A stretch of DNA of 64,000 nucleotides from Nigrospora sphaerica (GCA_018287875.1 JAGVVL010000014.1:1-64000), one strand, 5' to 3'; positions 23,518-35,794 are shown, numbered from the stretch's first letter. Program-made: numbers and translations. The notes: generated from the letters alone by a model not told the origin.

Positions 23518-26300
23518 TTATAGATATGCAAACAGTCTATTTCGTGTGCTGTGCGTCTTATGGCAGTACACGCAGGTTCGTCTAGCTGGATTAGCAGACA
23601 GCTTATTAACGTTAATATACTGGTCTTTAATCTTGCTAGCTCGTCGACATTGTTCAACGTGAGATCGCAGCAGATATCGGTTGCTAAACTTTGCCAGGCA
23701 TCGATGATAGGTTACCTTAGTGTCCAGTACTTGCTCCACTATATATTTAGCCTTACGCTCCGCTTCGTTATCGGAGCTCCTTAGGCTGTTAAGATCACTA
23801 ACGCCGCTATGAGACCCACTGGAGTCTTCATAGTCACGGGCGTCGTCTTTTCCGGACTCTCGGTTATCTGCCACATACGCTTTCGCTTGCTGCAAATTGT
23901 CCCGACGCTTGTCGGGATACCGTTGAGCCTTGTCGCGGTACTGCTCGCGATCCTTATCGCGTTGACCACGGTCTGTTCGGTTGTACTGCCTATCGTCAGG
24001 TGCAGGAAGTATCCGACGCTCGTCTTTAATGCGTTTGTTCGGGTAGTAGTCACCTGAACGACCTTGCTGGCGGTCTCGGGGATACCGATTGCTCTGGTAC
24101 TGGCTATCTTGACGTCCTTAGTGGTGTTCTTTCTAAGTGAACGGCCTGTCATTGCTGCCGCCGTAGTTAAGACGTCGGTTGGTTAAGCTGTTCTTGGGGG
24201 CATACTGAGGATAGATCTGCTATGCCAGACTAGCGATAGCCGGACCTTGCTGTTCCATAAGTTGGAAATAGCCTTCCAAGGTGTCATCTTAATATAGTGC
24301 TCTTAAGTATTGCTTAATCTCCGGTCTGTAAGATTCCCAGATATTATAGACTGCCCCTAACCAATTGTTGGTTTCCACCTGGTATATGCGCATCGCTCTT
24401 ATATATCGGAGCTTGTTAGTGAAGAGCTTGTTTAAGGCCGTCTCATCCTTAGCTACATCGCGAATAGTTAAACTCGACTAGTTAAACTTGCGTGTTACTA
24501 CGCTAATATCCGGACTGAAGCGGCGCTTTAACTAGCTAAGCATATATATTAAGCCTTTACTTCTCTATAAAGCTCTGTCCTCTCTATATAGTTAGTTCGA
24601 CTATTATATACGGGCCTTGCCGCTAAGTAATATTATTTATATATATATAATTTGCTGTTCGTAGGAGGCTTATATACTGGTATCTTCTAGGTACGTCCGA
24701 ATGTTTTCGGAGAACTAGTAGACGTCGGTGTACACCACGTCTTTACCGGTTATAACCAAGCCTTCATCCTGTGGGTCCGGATAGTAGGGATTAAAAATAC
24801 CGATGTTATCTCGCTTAAGACGTCGGCTACCAGCCGAAATGCTAGGGGCACTATACGGGGTATCTTCATGTCTCGATCCATCGTTTTCTTGAGCATACGG
24901 GTAGCTGAAAAGGTCTTATCGGCCAATCTGGTCATACTGGCCGTTAGATGGATCTTTATTGGACGTGTTCTGCCGACGATGGGCCTCTTGTTCAACATGT
25001 CCTGTCAGTACTTGTGCCTGCCTAAGTCTTCTCGAGACGTCTCTTGTCTTGTCGCGGAGGGCATCTCGATGATCACGCTGGGGCTGGGACGCGTTTTAAG
25101 GTTGAGTTTGTCTCGTCCAGGCGAAGCGTCGGTTTAGAGACGCATTGCAGGAGTCTTCAGACAATCTGGAGTTGTGTTGCCTTAGATTGTCCTTTAAAGC
25201 TTCCGATTTTGCCGGCTTAAAGACTGGCTGACTTAGGTGAGGAATCGATCCTAATACAGGATGCGAGAAAAGTGTAGGCGTTAACACAGGTGCTCCCTAT
25301 GTTAACGTAGGTTGGTTGGCTATAGCAGGATTAACATCTTGGCTGCCTGTATCTTATCTTAAGGTCGGCGATATCTAGCCGTTTAAGACTTATGCTATGC
25401 CTTGCGCCTCATGCATCCTCGTGACCATGGCTTTAAGCGGCTCCAAAACTCCCATAATTTTTGAATAATTCTTATCAGTCCTCTTCTGGTTCTTAACAGT
25501 TGTCGCTTACAGCTTCTTAATTATTTCCTATAATTTGTCGAGTTTAAGCTAGGTGGTATCCTATCGTTAAGTGAGATACCGTATTATTTTCTTATCTGCC
25601 TTAAGCTCTTCTGGACGTTAGGGAATATCGCTTGTAACACGTGCGATTTCATTAAGCTCGTACTGTGGTAACTTGTCGTCTTCGAATTCAGCTTCGCCTT
25701 TAAATTATAAGGTTGATTACTAATGTTGCGAGAGGTAAGTGGTCTGCTTCCACTTCTTAACGAAGTGGAGGATATCTTTAGCTTCGGGTGTTGAAATCTT
25801 GGATTTAACGGTATTTCAGGTATATGCTGTTATCCTCTGCTTAACGCAGCTAAAATTAGCAAACATAGATAACGCCTTGTTAACTTAATAATAGATTGTT
25901 TATAGGGAAAGAAAGGATATAGGACGTAAGTCTGGCTTATTACTAGTATCTGCGGACGTGTTGTTAGTTATGTAAAAGCGTTCTGTCTCTGGGGGTGAGT
26001 TGGTGTTGACCTCGGCGGTTGACGTGTCGGAAATCTTGTTCTTGTTTGTAACCGCGGTAAACAGCAACTGCGATAGTTGGTATTGCTCTAATCGACACGC
26101 TCAATTCGCCTCTGGGACTCCTTGATGCGCTTGTTTGGAGGACCGATGCGACACGAGGATCTGCAACCGGTTGGTGTCCTTCGATGCGGATCGTCAACTT
26201 CGCCTTTGGGACTCCGTTGATGATCGTCACGATAGAACGGACTTGCGGCTTCGTTGCAGGCGTCGGACACGATGATCTGGACGTCTACACGATACTGAAA
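23518..26300 (-). pseudogene. Gypsy-2 gag and gag-pol linker remnant
   Basis: The minus-strand frame 23518-23895 (125 codons) contains a C2H2-like motif (HRCLAKFSNRYLLRSHVEQC) and a trailing CVYCHKTHSTRN, the zinc-binding segments that precede protease in this Gypsy group. Upstream, 23781-24152 is rich in Asp, Arg and Tyr (gag C-terminal type). From 24400 to 26300 gag-like helices are broken by many stops. It would form the particle shell. Non-functional. Confidence 0.6.
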
Positions 26301-26343
26301 TCGATAGTTCAGGCCTCAAAGACCGAAAAGAGATGCTACTATT

Positions 26344-26520
26344 TGATGAGTCGTTGACTAAGGTAGTAGCAGATGAGAGATGTGTATTAGTGAGGCCTGC
26401 CACGAAGTGGCCAGTGGGGCAGGAATCTACCTATAGTGCGACCCAGGTGGGGTGATAGGACCCCACCAAACAGGATAACGCACTCCAGTATCATGAGCTA
26501 CCTACCCTGACCACGTATCA
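26344..26520 (-). repeat. Gypsy-2 5' LTR (right copy)
   Basis: 177 bp, TGATGAGTCG...CCACGTATCA. It has palindromic TGAT/ATCA ends and an internal hairpin GCCACGAAGTGGC. Few differences from the left copy suggest moderate age. Confidence 0.9.
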
Positions 26521-28464
26521 GTAATATATAGTCCTATACTACCTTAGCAGCATGGTAGGCGTAATTCCGGTTAAAGTGTAGGAAGGTATTGACAATATGT
26601 AGGGTACGGTTAGTATAGATGACCAGACTAGGGATTACGGTGTTAATATCCGGGTGCTTTGCCTGGATTAGAAGAGCGAATAAATAGGTAAGCGTGTAGT
26701 TTGTTCGCTAGAAAGTTAAGCTAGTGTTTAAGAGTTTGATTATCTTATCGGGATGATCCGTATTGACTATTCCTAGGAAAACGACTCCGTTATTCTGCAG
26801 TAAAAGCAGTTAAAGGACCTTGCCTAGATGATTAATGCCAAGCTTATCTTTTATACGGAATCTACACGCGTATTCCCAAATGTCAGGTATGTATGTGCAA
26901 GGGTCTGTTCTGTATCCCGTATAATTAGCGCCTATTAGTTCCCTAGTGTTTGGGGCATCTGTGTCGGCGTACCATCTTCTTATGGAGGCACTATAGATAG
27001 CGTCGTAAACGAGGGTGCCACAGGTTAGGTCGCACGTCCTCTAACATCTTAATTCTGCTCTGTAAGTCCGCTAGTACTAGCATTGTTGCGTCCCAGAGCT
27101 TAAAGCTATCTTGGCTCTTATATAAGACGACCTCTTAGGCCTCTGCTATAGTGGCTAATGTTGATCAGGAACGGAGGTGATAATAATGATAATGTTGTTA
27201 AGAAGTTATTATCGTCGGTGATGTTTAAAGGGGAAGACTGTGTGTTCTCTATATCCAGACAGATAATGCGGATGTTATTACGGTTAAGGAGAGAATAAAG
27301 GCAAGAAAGAAAGAAAGAATACTTATATACTGGTTAACTAATTAAAGCGTGTGATATATATAAATGGAGGGGACTTCGTGACTACCTCTTTAAATAGCAA
27401 CTGCCAATATTAAATGTTTTGTTATTCGTCCAATGTTTTTCGGCTAAGTCTGTGGTTCTATGCTTATCCACATTATTCTGTCCTGGTCGCCTCTTTATTG
27501 CGCTGCGTGGTTTTTATACGTTGAGGTTCTCAATAACTTGCAGCTGGTTTTCCTCTTTCTTCTGCATCGGCTACATATATCTGTCCTCTTTTCGTCGCTT
27601 AGAACTAGACACACTCTTCTGGCATCTTCGTCTCTGGGTTCTAATTAAGAGTATCCTTAAGACCTACACTATGTCTTTTAAATATCAAGAAGAATACTGG
27701 CTCCTTAGCTGAATAAGGAAAATTGTAAGGTGCTTTATAATAGAACACTATACACGCTCGTAATTAACAAAGCAATCCACTTAATGCCTATGTCTTCTAA
27801 TACGATGCCAACTCTCGCACTTGGTACTATTAAGTAAGTGCGTGCTTTCTTCTTAAAGTAATTGGTTTAAGGTGGTGGGAAAAAGGATAAGAATTCAAAG
27901 CCTTTAAAATCGCTTTATCTCAACGTAAATCGTTTACCTATTGCGGTTTCGCTAAAAGATTATTAATATATCAAACGTGTTAATCAGATCCTAAATAGCT
28001 TAATTATCACGACTATACCTTTAATACAGCATCGGTATATGCTGTGGGTGTTTAAGCGTAGTGTTTTTGTATTCAACTCGAACACGGCTATCGTGGTAAT
28101 CCTTAACAAGGTAAAGACCGGTTGGAAACTCCTGCCTCTCTTTATCAAAGCTCTAAACGGTGGTCTATTTAGTAACACGCTATAGAAGGTAATGGGTCGC
28201 AAGGAAATCCCTATCGCAGTGCTTATACAGGCGGTTAGTGAGCAAAACCCTTCCTCGCTTCTTACTATAAGCGGCTGCTACGCTCGGACTCCAAGAACTA
28301 TCAAGGTATACTTCTGTTCTTTAGTTATGTTTCTTATATTTTATACTATCGCGCTTATAGTAATTGCCTTATAGTAGGCCGGAATACTTAATATAAATGG
28401 GTAGTCTATTAGGACGTGCTAAAGATAGTCTAGAAAAAAACACAGTATTTTTATATCTCTAAGT
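26521..28464 (-). pseudogene. RIP-degraded relic, family unknown
   Basis: From 27150 to 26530 the minus strand reads as fairly continuous protein with few stops (IRRWYADTDAPNTRELIGAN, YIPDIWEYACRFRIKDKLG, GVVFLGIVNTDHPDKIIKL). I do not recognise the family. 27300-28464 is AT-rich. Short plus-strand frames at 27419-27712 and 28192-28374 show no motif and may be chance. This is the right-hand continuation of the target of Gypsy-2. Confidence 0.4.
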
Positions 28465-28807
28465 TGTGAGAGGCTGAGCCTTGAAGCACTATCGAAGGGG
28501 CCAAATGCTGTTTATTTTCTAGATGAGAAAAAGAGAAGAGAATCGTCCTCAGGAGGCCGGGCGCAGCGTCTCGTTAAATCTTGCGAGACCGGACCGGAAC
28601 GTTCGGGTCGGAACGTTCGGACCGGAACGTTCGGACCGGAACGTTCGGATCGGAACGTTCGGATCGCTGCTCAGCTCCCCCTCCTAGGTCTTGACCACTA
28701 GCCTGGCGTTCGAATGGAGAGACCTACTCGAAGCCTCATGTGAGGGGTTCGTGAGACGCTCAGGCCAGGTGCGCCTGAGCCTATCTCCCAGGTCCCAACC
28801 TGTAACA
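28465..28807 (-). repeat. Solo LTR with internal minisatellite (LTR family D)
   Basis: 343 bp, plus-strand TGTGAGAGGC...CCTGTAACA, flanked by perfect 5-bp duplications TAAGT (28460-28464, 28808-28812). A 356-bp copy is at 63605-63960; they differ almost only by one 14-bp repeat unit and a homopolymer base. Orientation is inferred as minus from the polypurine tract beside the second copy. GC-rich and not RIPped, so recent. Confidence 0.92.
28594..28663 (+). repeat. 14-bp minisatellite, 5 units, in the solo LTR
   Basis: Five tandem 14-bp units of the type CCGGAACGTTCGGA. Each holds the perfect palindrome CGAACGTTCG or GGAACGTTC core (GAAnnTTC). Copy number varies between LTRs (6 units at 63733-63816). 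Confidence 0.95.
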
Positions 28808-30529
28808 TAAGTAAAGGACGCGGATAGTGGTATTACCTTCGATAGTAAGGCACTTGTAGCCCTAACTAAGGATAACTTCAATATTAGTGCTTCTTAATAA
28901 GGAGAAGGTGTAGTTCTAATAAATATAGATTCTTTTAATTAGGTTTTTTAAAGGCTTATTTTATAACGTTTATATTTATCTATTATTATATCTGACTTTA
29001 TATCGAGGTATATATAAGTTTCAATTTAAGAGAAATAGTAAGGAAATGATTTTTAAGTCCTGTTAATATAGTTTATTATAAATGATAATAAGAAATCAAT
29101 AGAAAGTTTAATTAAGTATTAATAAAGCTAGAAAGAAATAAAGTAACGTCACTTAAAAGACAACTTCTCTTTATAAAGTAGTGAGCAGGTTATAATATAA
29201 GGGAAAAACAAAGAAAAGCTATGTTAAGTAGCATAGCAGTGTTTATATCCCTAGCTAAGGCAGGTCAGAGTACTTTATATAGCCCTCTTGGGTTCCGACT
29301 AGAATAGGTATCTCAATCTCTCTTCTCACCACTCGTGGTTAGGGAATCTCTGGCTTTTCGACCTGAATGTCATAATGGGAGGGATTTAATAGCCTTACTT
29401 ACTTTCTTAGGTGGGAACTATATTAATTAGGCTATATCTATAGTACTAATAGGTCTTTATAGCTCTAGCTATCCTTGCTAGCGTCGATTAGCTTTTAAGT
29501 TCTATCGGGATCATTAACAAATACTTTTAGCCTATTGCTATAGAAGACACTTTAAATAGATCCTTTAGTAACGTCTATTAGCTTGAATTAGTTATTAAGC
29601 AAGATCCTATTCACTTAATAGGGTCTTATCTAATAATACTGAAGCTTCCTATTATTAGATATATTAATATATTGGACATAGTTGTATACTAGGACTAGGT
29701 GGTCTTTTATAATTAGTGCTAATTATATCTAGTGTTCCCTTCTTTAATTAACACTTTGTATACGTTGTCTACGCTATATTATAATTGTATAGTATATAGT
29801 TTCGATATCTAACAGTTTGTTTTTAAGTATACAAACTCTACACTTGAGTAGCTTTTCTCAACTTATATTATGGTCTTAATTGAGAATACGCTATATTAAT
29901 ATGCTAAGTTCAAAAGGTAACAGAGGCTCTCTACTGTAATGGAGTTGGTATAAAGACATGTTGAAATACTAGATAACAGTTTGATTAGCCTAGATAGCTA
30001 ATAGAAAGAGTGATACTTAGTTCTTGCCACTGCCGTTAGTTATCTTTATAAGGCTCTTTGTAATGCTTTTATACCTAGTCTCGATTAAGCCTTGTATCTT
30101 CGAGCTATATACTGGTCCAAGCGAAATCTTATACCCTAACTCTTTAACAACGGCGACGGCTTCGCCTTTGTTCTCCAAACCTCCGTCTACCTTAGGCGTA
30201 GGAAGCAGCTATGCTAGTAAACAATGTATATCTTAATAAATCGGACAATGGATACGGAGTTAACCTTCTTTAAGGCTATAGCTTTTAAGTAGCTAGATAC
30301 CTCACACCTTGCTTCTATAGTGGTAGTGTATCCTTAGTATGCTGGTATATACTGGACATTTAAGACCCACGTTATAAAGACGTCTGTTAGTTCCATTTAT
30401 AGCTGTGTATTAATAAGGCGTTAAATAAATACCTTTGCGTATTAAAGATAAGCGCTTTGCTATTAGCGAATATCGGTGTATATATTACTCTATTAGTAGA
30501 GGTTAGCAACTTGCCTATAGATAGCTTCT
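28808..30529 (-). pseudogene. Gypsy-3 integrase and 3' remnant, left of the Copia insertion
   Basis: On the minus strand, about 30260-29860 reads as a retroviral-type integrase: VDGGLENKGEAVAVVKELG (the D-x-x-EN block), VYSSKIQGLIETRYKSI (last catalytic Glu), GSGKNWVSLFLLAIWA-like and LHYSREPLLPFEL. Stops are frequent. From about 29850 to 28808 it is very AT-rich and undetermined. It joins 36408-37517 across the Copia element. Confidence 0.65.
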
Positions 30530-31097
30530 TGTTGCAGGTATAGGACTTATCCTATACCGTTCTCTGTCACTACGGACTAAGCTATGCACTTAACGAGAAG
30601 CTAGTCCTTTAACCGAGCCTATCCTAAAGCTCGGGCCAGCCTACCCTGGAGCACGGGCCAGCTTACCCGCAAGCATGGCCCGCTTTACCCACAAGCGTGG
30701 CGTTCGCCACGCGGAAGCTTCTGCAAGGTTCCACGAGTTTCCACGAGTTTCTACGTGACTCCCTCGAAGCTCCCACGAGCCCCCATGAGGCTCCACAAAC
30801 CTCTATAAGGTTCCATATGCTTCTAAGCCACGTAATCACTTACGCAATCACTTACGCGTCCTCTTCCTTGTATTACTAAGAGGATAAAGGTTTAACGGGT
30901 ATAAGTAAAGGCTGAATCTCCCCTCTTCGTGTAACTAGTCTGTCCTGAAGCAAGCAAGCACACGAAATACACTCTTATTCCTCTTGAAGAGAAGTTCCTT
31001 ATCCTTCCGTGTTTCTTTATAGAAACGACCTCCGAGATCGAAAGAGCCCTTATAAAGGGGTTGCTTCCTCTTTTCGATCAAACCACCACTTCCAACA
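30530..31097 (+). repeat. Copia 5' LTR
   Basis: 568 bp, TGTTGCAGGT...CTTCCAACA. Differences from the 3' LTR include two single-base deletions in the 3' copy and a few transitions. A solo copy is at 3220-3787. Confidence 0.95.
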
Positions 31098-31112
31098 GGT
31101 TATGAGCCCGGG
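31098..31112 (+). promoter_or_regulatory. Copia primer-binding site (half-tRNA iMet type)
   Basis: Directly after the LTR, GGTTATGAGCCCGGG is complementary to the anticodon stem-loop of initiator tRNA-Met (anticodon context ...GGCTCATAACC), not to a tRNA 3' end. This fits the half-tRNA priming known for Ty5 and Drosophila copia, in which a cleaved tRNA fragment primes minus-strand synthesis. Confidence 0.75.
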
Positions 31113-31488
31113 CCGATATCTTTTCGCTTAAGATTACGCCCCTTAACCTCCCTCGTCGATTTCTTCCTCCTCTCTCGGCCGAAGCAACCTGGAAGCGACC
31201 CTAAGTCTTCCGAACCGCTTTATTCGTCTCGAAAGCCCTCGAAGCTTCCGGAAGCAACCTTAAGTCTTCCAAAGCCTTCTTCGATATTATCGAAGTCTTT
31301 AAGCCCTCGGACTCGCTTTAAGCGAATATTTCGGATAAGCTGCTTTTCGGCGTCCCGATTAGCATATAGCTGCCCCTTTATTCCTTAACCTTAGGAATTA
31401 AAGAGGTTATATTCGATACGAGGCATTTTTCGGTTCTCTTTAACCGAATAAGGGCTTATTTCGGCTACTCTCACGCCGGAAAAACAAC

Positions 31489-32370
31489 ATGGCCGACATT
31501 ATTAAGTCGGTATCGGCATGTTTAATGCCGAAATCCCACCGACTATCCGGTTCTTCAAACTGGAACACATTTAAGTCCTCCTTACTGCTTTATTTTAAAC
31601 TCTTAAAATTGAGCAGTTCTTCCTTAATACGGATAAGTATAAGGAGATTTCCGAGGAGCAGAAGACTCTAGCCTTACTTGTTATAAGGCAGAACCTTTTC
31701 GACGAGCCCCTTTCTTTAATCTTCGACGCTACGGATCCCCTTTCAGCACTAGAAACGTTAAGTGCTAGTTATGAGGGTACTGGTCCTGTTCTCCGGCAGC
31801 AGCTCTATATCGAGTTCCATTCTATTCGATACGAGCATTATAACTCGTTAACCGAGTTTATCTCTTCGTTTAAGACCTATGCGAAGAAACTAGCGAATGT
31901 CGGAGCGAAGATAGACGATATAGACTTAAAGACGGTCTTTATAGCCGCTTTATCGTCTACTTACCCTATATGGGCTGACCGGCAACGCTCCGCTTTACGA
32001 AGTAAGGAGCCGCCGTCTTTAGATTCGCTAATTAACGATATTCTCGACGAATCTAAGGCTTCCTCAGATACTTCAATGGGGAACTCTTCGTTTTATACGA
32101 AGAATAACCGTTCTAAACCCCCTAACTCGAAAGAGGGCCAAAAATCTAATAACGGGAAGAACGGAAAAGGGTTGAATAACGGGAATTCAAACCCTAAGAA
32201 CCCTAACTTTAAGGGTTCTAAGCGGAATTCTAAGGGTTCTAAGCCGAATCCTAAGAAACCGCAGGAAAAAAGTCGTCCTAACGACTCCGATTCCAACTCA
32301 GATTCCGAATCCGGAAAACAGTCCGAGTCGTTTTATAGTTACTCTTATTCAAGTAGTGACTTTAACGGCG
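31489..32370 (+). pseudogene. Copia gag (frameshifted)
   Basis: Capsid protein of the virus-like particle. ATG at 31489 (MADIIKSVSACLMPKSHRLS) opens a Ty1/Copia-type gag start with the usual L-x-G-S-x-N-W-x-x-F motif (HRLSGSSNWNTFKSSLL). A frameshift lies between about 31560 and 31608. From 31608 the frame is continuous with pol to 33131 and reads EQFFLNTDKYKEISEEQK, then KLANVGAKIDDIDLKTVF. No CCHC knuckle was found. Instead the C-terminus is a long Asn/Lys/Gly/Ser-rich basic tail (32090-32340), which may replace it for RNA binding. Confidence 0.85.
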
Positions 32371-35300
32371 TACCGAAGGACTGGTGGCTCTACGATACGG
32401 GCTCTACACAGCATATATCGAACGATAAGTCCTACTTTAAAGACTTAACTTACTGTTCCGACTTAAACCCCGTTATTACTGGAGCCGGCTTTATAAAGCC
32501 AGTAGGAAAGGGAACCGTTACCCTTCCTATAAAGAAAAAGAGCGACATTTTCTACCTTACTCTCGAGAACACGCTCTATATCCCGGATTTCCCGATTAAT
32601 CTTATCTCCGGATTAAACCACTATAAGTCCGGCGGAAAGATAAGCGGAACGGAACTTCTCTCTTCAAAAGGCGTCGTTATAGCCACGTTAAACCCCTTAA
32701 AGCGTGGTTTCTTTCTCGACGTCGCCTATAAGCCGGAACCGAATTTCGCTTATATCACAGCGAAAACCGCGCTTAAAAAAGACCTAATAGGCCAAAAGAA
32801 CGGTCTTAAAAGCCTAAAATCCAAAGACTTACCGCCGAAACTACCTGGGACCCGGACCTCAGCCACGGTACCCGAGAACGGCTCTTTAAAGTCTTTTAAG
32901 TCCGATATCTCAACGGATTTAACTCTGATTTCGACGGAGTCAACGGCTTTAAGGTCTACTTTACCTGGACTTTTCTATAGTTCAGTCGAAAGCCCCATCA
33001 AGAATCCATGGAGCTTCATATCGGAGATTCCAAGTCTCTCCTACTATACGGACACCGAATTATGGCATAAACGCCTCGGTCATCCAAGTTTCGACGCCTT
33101 AGTTAAGGCTTCAAAGTCTACAAAGGCATAGACCCTCGAAACTTAATAAACAGGACCTGAACTGCGAGGCCTGCTTATTAGGAAAGTTTACCCGACAACA
33201 AGGAAAGTCAACAGAAATCGAGCAACTTTTCCCTTAAACCGGATCTGCTTAGATACGGTTAAAATCACTCCTACGAGTTATTCGGGTTACAACTACATTA
33301 TCGTCTACACCGACGACTTTACGTCCTTTCGCTTTATAGACTTTACTAAGTCTAAGGACGAGGTGTTTGAGACGGTTAAAAACCGTTTAGAACACTTAAA
33401 ACAGCAGTTTAAATCGTATCCTTCTCTTATAAGGATCGATAACGGGACCGAATTTAACCCCGTTCAGCTCGAAAAATTCCTAAAGACTAAAGGAGTTATT
33501 TACGAGCCCTCGAACCGCTACACACCCGAACAAAACGGCATAGCGGAAAGATCTAATCGAGTTATACTCGATAAAGGTCGTACGGCAATACTAGACGCGA
33601 AAATCCCTAAATACCTATGGGAATTCGTCCTACAGTCTATAGTAAAGGTTATCAACCTTACGCCGACCTCGAAAAAGAATATAACTCCTTATCAGGAGTT
33701 CTACGACTATTTCTATCCTAATCAGGATAATACTCCCGATTTATCCTTCTTACATATTATCGGAACTCCGGTATACACCTATAAACCAAAGGAACTATTA
33801 GTTCAGTCCGATAAATTCGCATCTAAGGCTGAAAAAGGGATTCTACTCGGGTATAAGGGAAACTCGATTTATATCGTCTATATCCCTAGCCGGCCCTTTA
33901 AAAAGCGTGTTTTTCCGACCTCCCACCTTCGAGTTCTATCCGAAGACGAAGAAAATACGGAAATAGGGGTAGACTACACTCCTTCGGCCACGCTATCTGG
34001 AAACAGCACTCGGGACGAGATTTCCGATATTATCTCCGTCTCTAGTGCAAATTCCGGCCCTATTCCAAACTCGAAGGGTATCATAAACCGTCCGAAGACG
34101 TCTATCGAGGTTGTTTTACCCAATAACCTCTCCGAAAGCGAAAAGTCGACTTATAAGCGTTTCGATAACGCTTTTCCAACCGCTACCCTTTATAAAGAGC
34201 CCCGCTCCTTAAAGGAAGCCCTTCAGTCTAAGGATAAAGAAGAGTGGCTATCTGCAGTTCACACCGAACTAAAGGAAATCATAAAGAAAGGACTCTTAAA
34301 GCGGTTGATCGAGCTAAAGTTAAGAGAGAAGGACGCTCTCCTTTATCTCTAAAATGGGTCTTCAAGTTAAAGACCGACGTGACCGGAAAACCGGTTAAAT
34401 ACAAAGCTCGGCTAGTCGTTAGAGGCTTCGAACAGCAGTACGGCCTTGACTATTTCGAAACATTCGCTTCCGAACAAAACCAGCCACATGGCGAGTTTTA
34501 CTCGCCTTAGCCGCCTACTACAACTGGGAAATCGAACAGATCGATATAGTCTCCGCGTTCTTAAACGGAGAACTACTAGAAGACGTTTATATTGAGCCTA
34601 TCGAAGGCCTAGACGATCTTCTACTCGAAAACCCGGAGTTAAACACCTTTGGGTGGAAATTCGACGGTATCAGTTATTTAAGCTTTTTAAAGCTTTATAC
34701 GGACTAAAACAGAGTCCTAGGCAGTGGCAACTAAAGGTTAAAAAGGCCTTATCTACCTTAGGCTTTAAACCTCTAATCTCGGACGAGTCCACGTATTATA
34801 ACGATGAACTCCGGATGTTTATCGTTTCTTATGTTGACGATTTCCTTATATTCGGTCCGTTATTAACGGATATTAACCGAATAAAGAAAGAGATAGGAAA
34901 ACACTTTGAGGTTAAGGACTTAGGTCCTATTTCCTACTTTCTCGGCGTTCAGGTTACCCTGAGACCGAGAGAAGCGACTTATAAAGATAAACCAGTCGAC
35001 ATATATACGGCAAATCCTTGAAACCTCGAACTTATACGAGATAACGCCGTCCGATGTTCCTCTCTCTCCGAGCCTTCCGAAGAATATCGATTACACCGCT
35101 CTCAAAGACGAAAAATCGAATTCGGACACTATAAAGGAATATCAGCAGCTAATCGGCCGTCTAATGTATGCCATGACGCAGACTAGGCCCGATATCTGCT
35201 ACGCTGTGGGATTTCTAGCTCGATTTATGCAGAACCCCAATAAACAGCTCTTGAAAGCCGTTAAAGGTGTCTTTAAGTACCTAAAACGGACTGCAGACTA

Positions 35301-35794
35301 CTCTATAGTCTATAAGGGCGACACTAAGCCTACATTAGTGGGCTATTCCGATTCGGATTACGGCGGCGACTACGAGACTCGAAAGTCTACTTCGGCTACC
35401 TCTTTACCTGAATAACGGTCCTATAAGCTGGAAATCGAAAAAGCAGTCTACTATAGCCTTATCGACCACCGAAGCCGAGTTTAACGGGTTAGAACAGGCC
35501 ACCCGTGAGTCTATATGGCTTAAAAACCTCTTATTCGAGTTAGGGGTTAAAACGGCTTCGATTCCGATAAAAGGGGACAATACTTCGGCTATAAACTTAG
35601 CTTATAACCCCGAATATCACCAGCGTACCAAGCACACCGCTATACGCTACTATTTCGTCCGGCAAGAAGTCGAAAACGAGAATATATCGGTCGAATACAT
35701 CTCGACTAACGACATGCCCGCCGATGGCTTAACTAAGCCACTTCCGAAAGAGAAATTCAGTAGGTTCTTAAGCCTACTAAACTTACGCCCTTAA
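32371..35794 (+). pseudogene. Copia pol: protease, integrase, RT, RNase H
   Basis: Protease: WWLYDTGSTQHI (active-site D-T-G) near 32390. Integrase: LWHKRLGHPSF, then CEACLLGKF (zinc HHCC) near 33060-33200, a VYTDDF/IRIDNGTEF/GIAERSN catalytic triad region to about 33560, and a conserved C-terminal GILLGYKGN block. RT: VKYKARLVVRGFEQQYGLDYFETF, QIDIVSAFLNGEL and SYVDDFLIFG (catalytic YVDD) to about 34900. RNase H: MYAMTQTRPDICYAVGFLAR, YSDSDYGGD, STTEAEF and TKHTAIRYYFVRQ, ending at about 35794. Frameshifts or stops occur near 33131, 34330, 34500, 34700, 35020 and 35400. All catalytic residues remain. Confidence 0.92.

Larger units (their letters stand above)
19723..26520 (-). mobile_element. 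Gypsy-2, full-length chromodomain Gypsy with short LTRs
   Basis: A 6798-bp minus-strand LTR element with 177-bp LTRs at both ends and a perfect 5-bp target duplication GTAAT (19718-19722, 26521-26525). In the minus direction it holds gag, protease, RT/RNase H, integrase and chromodomain. Reading frames carry many TAA/TAG stops, so it is RIP-hit but less than Gypsy-1. It is inserted in the minus-strand relic that continues at 26521. Confidence 0.9.

Noticed and set aside
27300..27330. GAAAG-type short tandem repeat
   Set aside because: Only a few imperfect units; ordinary microsatellite.
27419..27712. 97-codon plus-strand ORF with hydrophobic stretches, possible membrane protein
   Set aside because: Lies in RIPped AT-rich DNA; Leu/Phe/Ser-rich composition is expected from AT bias; no start context or homologous motif.
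28594..28663. CRISPR-like or telomere-like array
   Set aside because: 14-bp head-to-tail units without spacers, inside a TSD-flanked LTR; a minisatellite.
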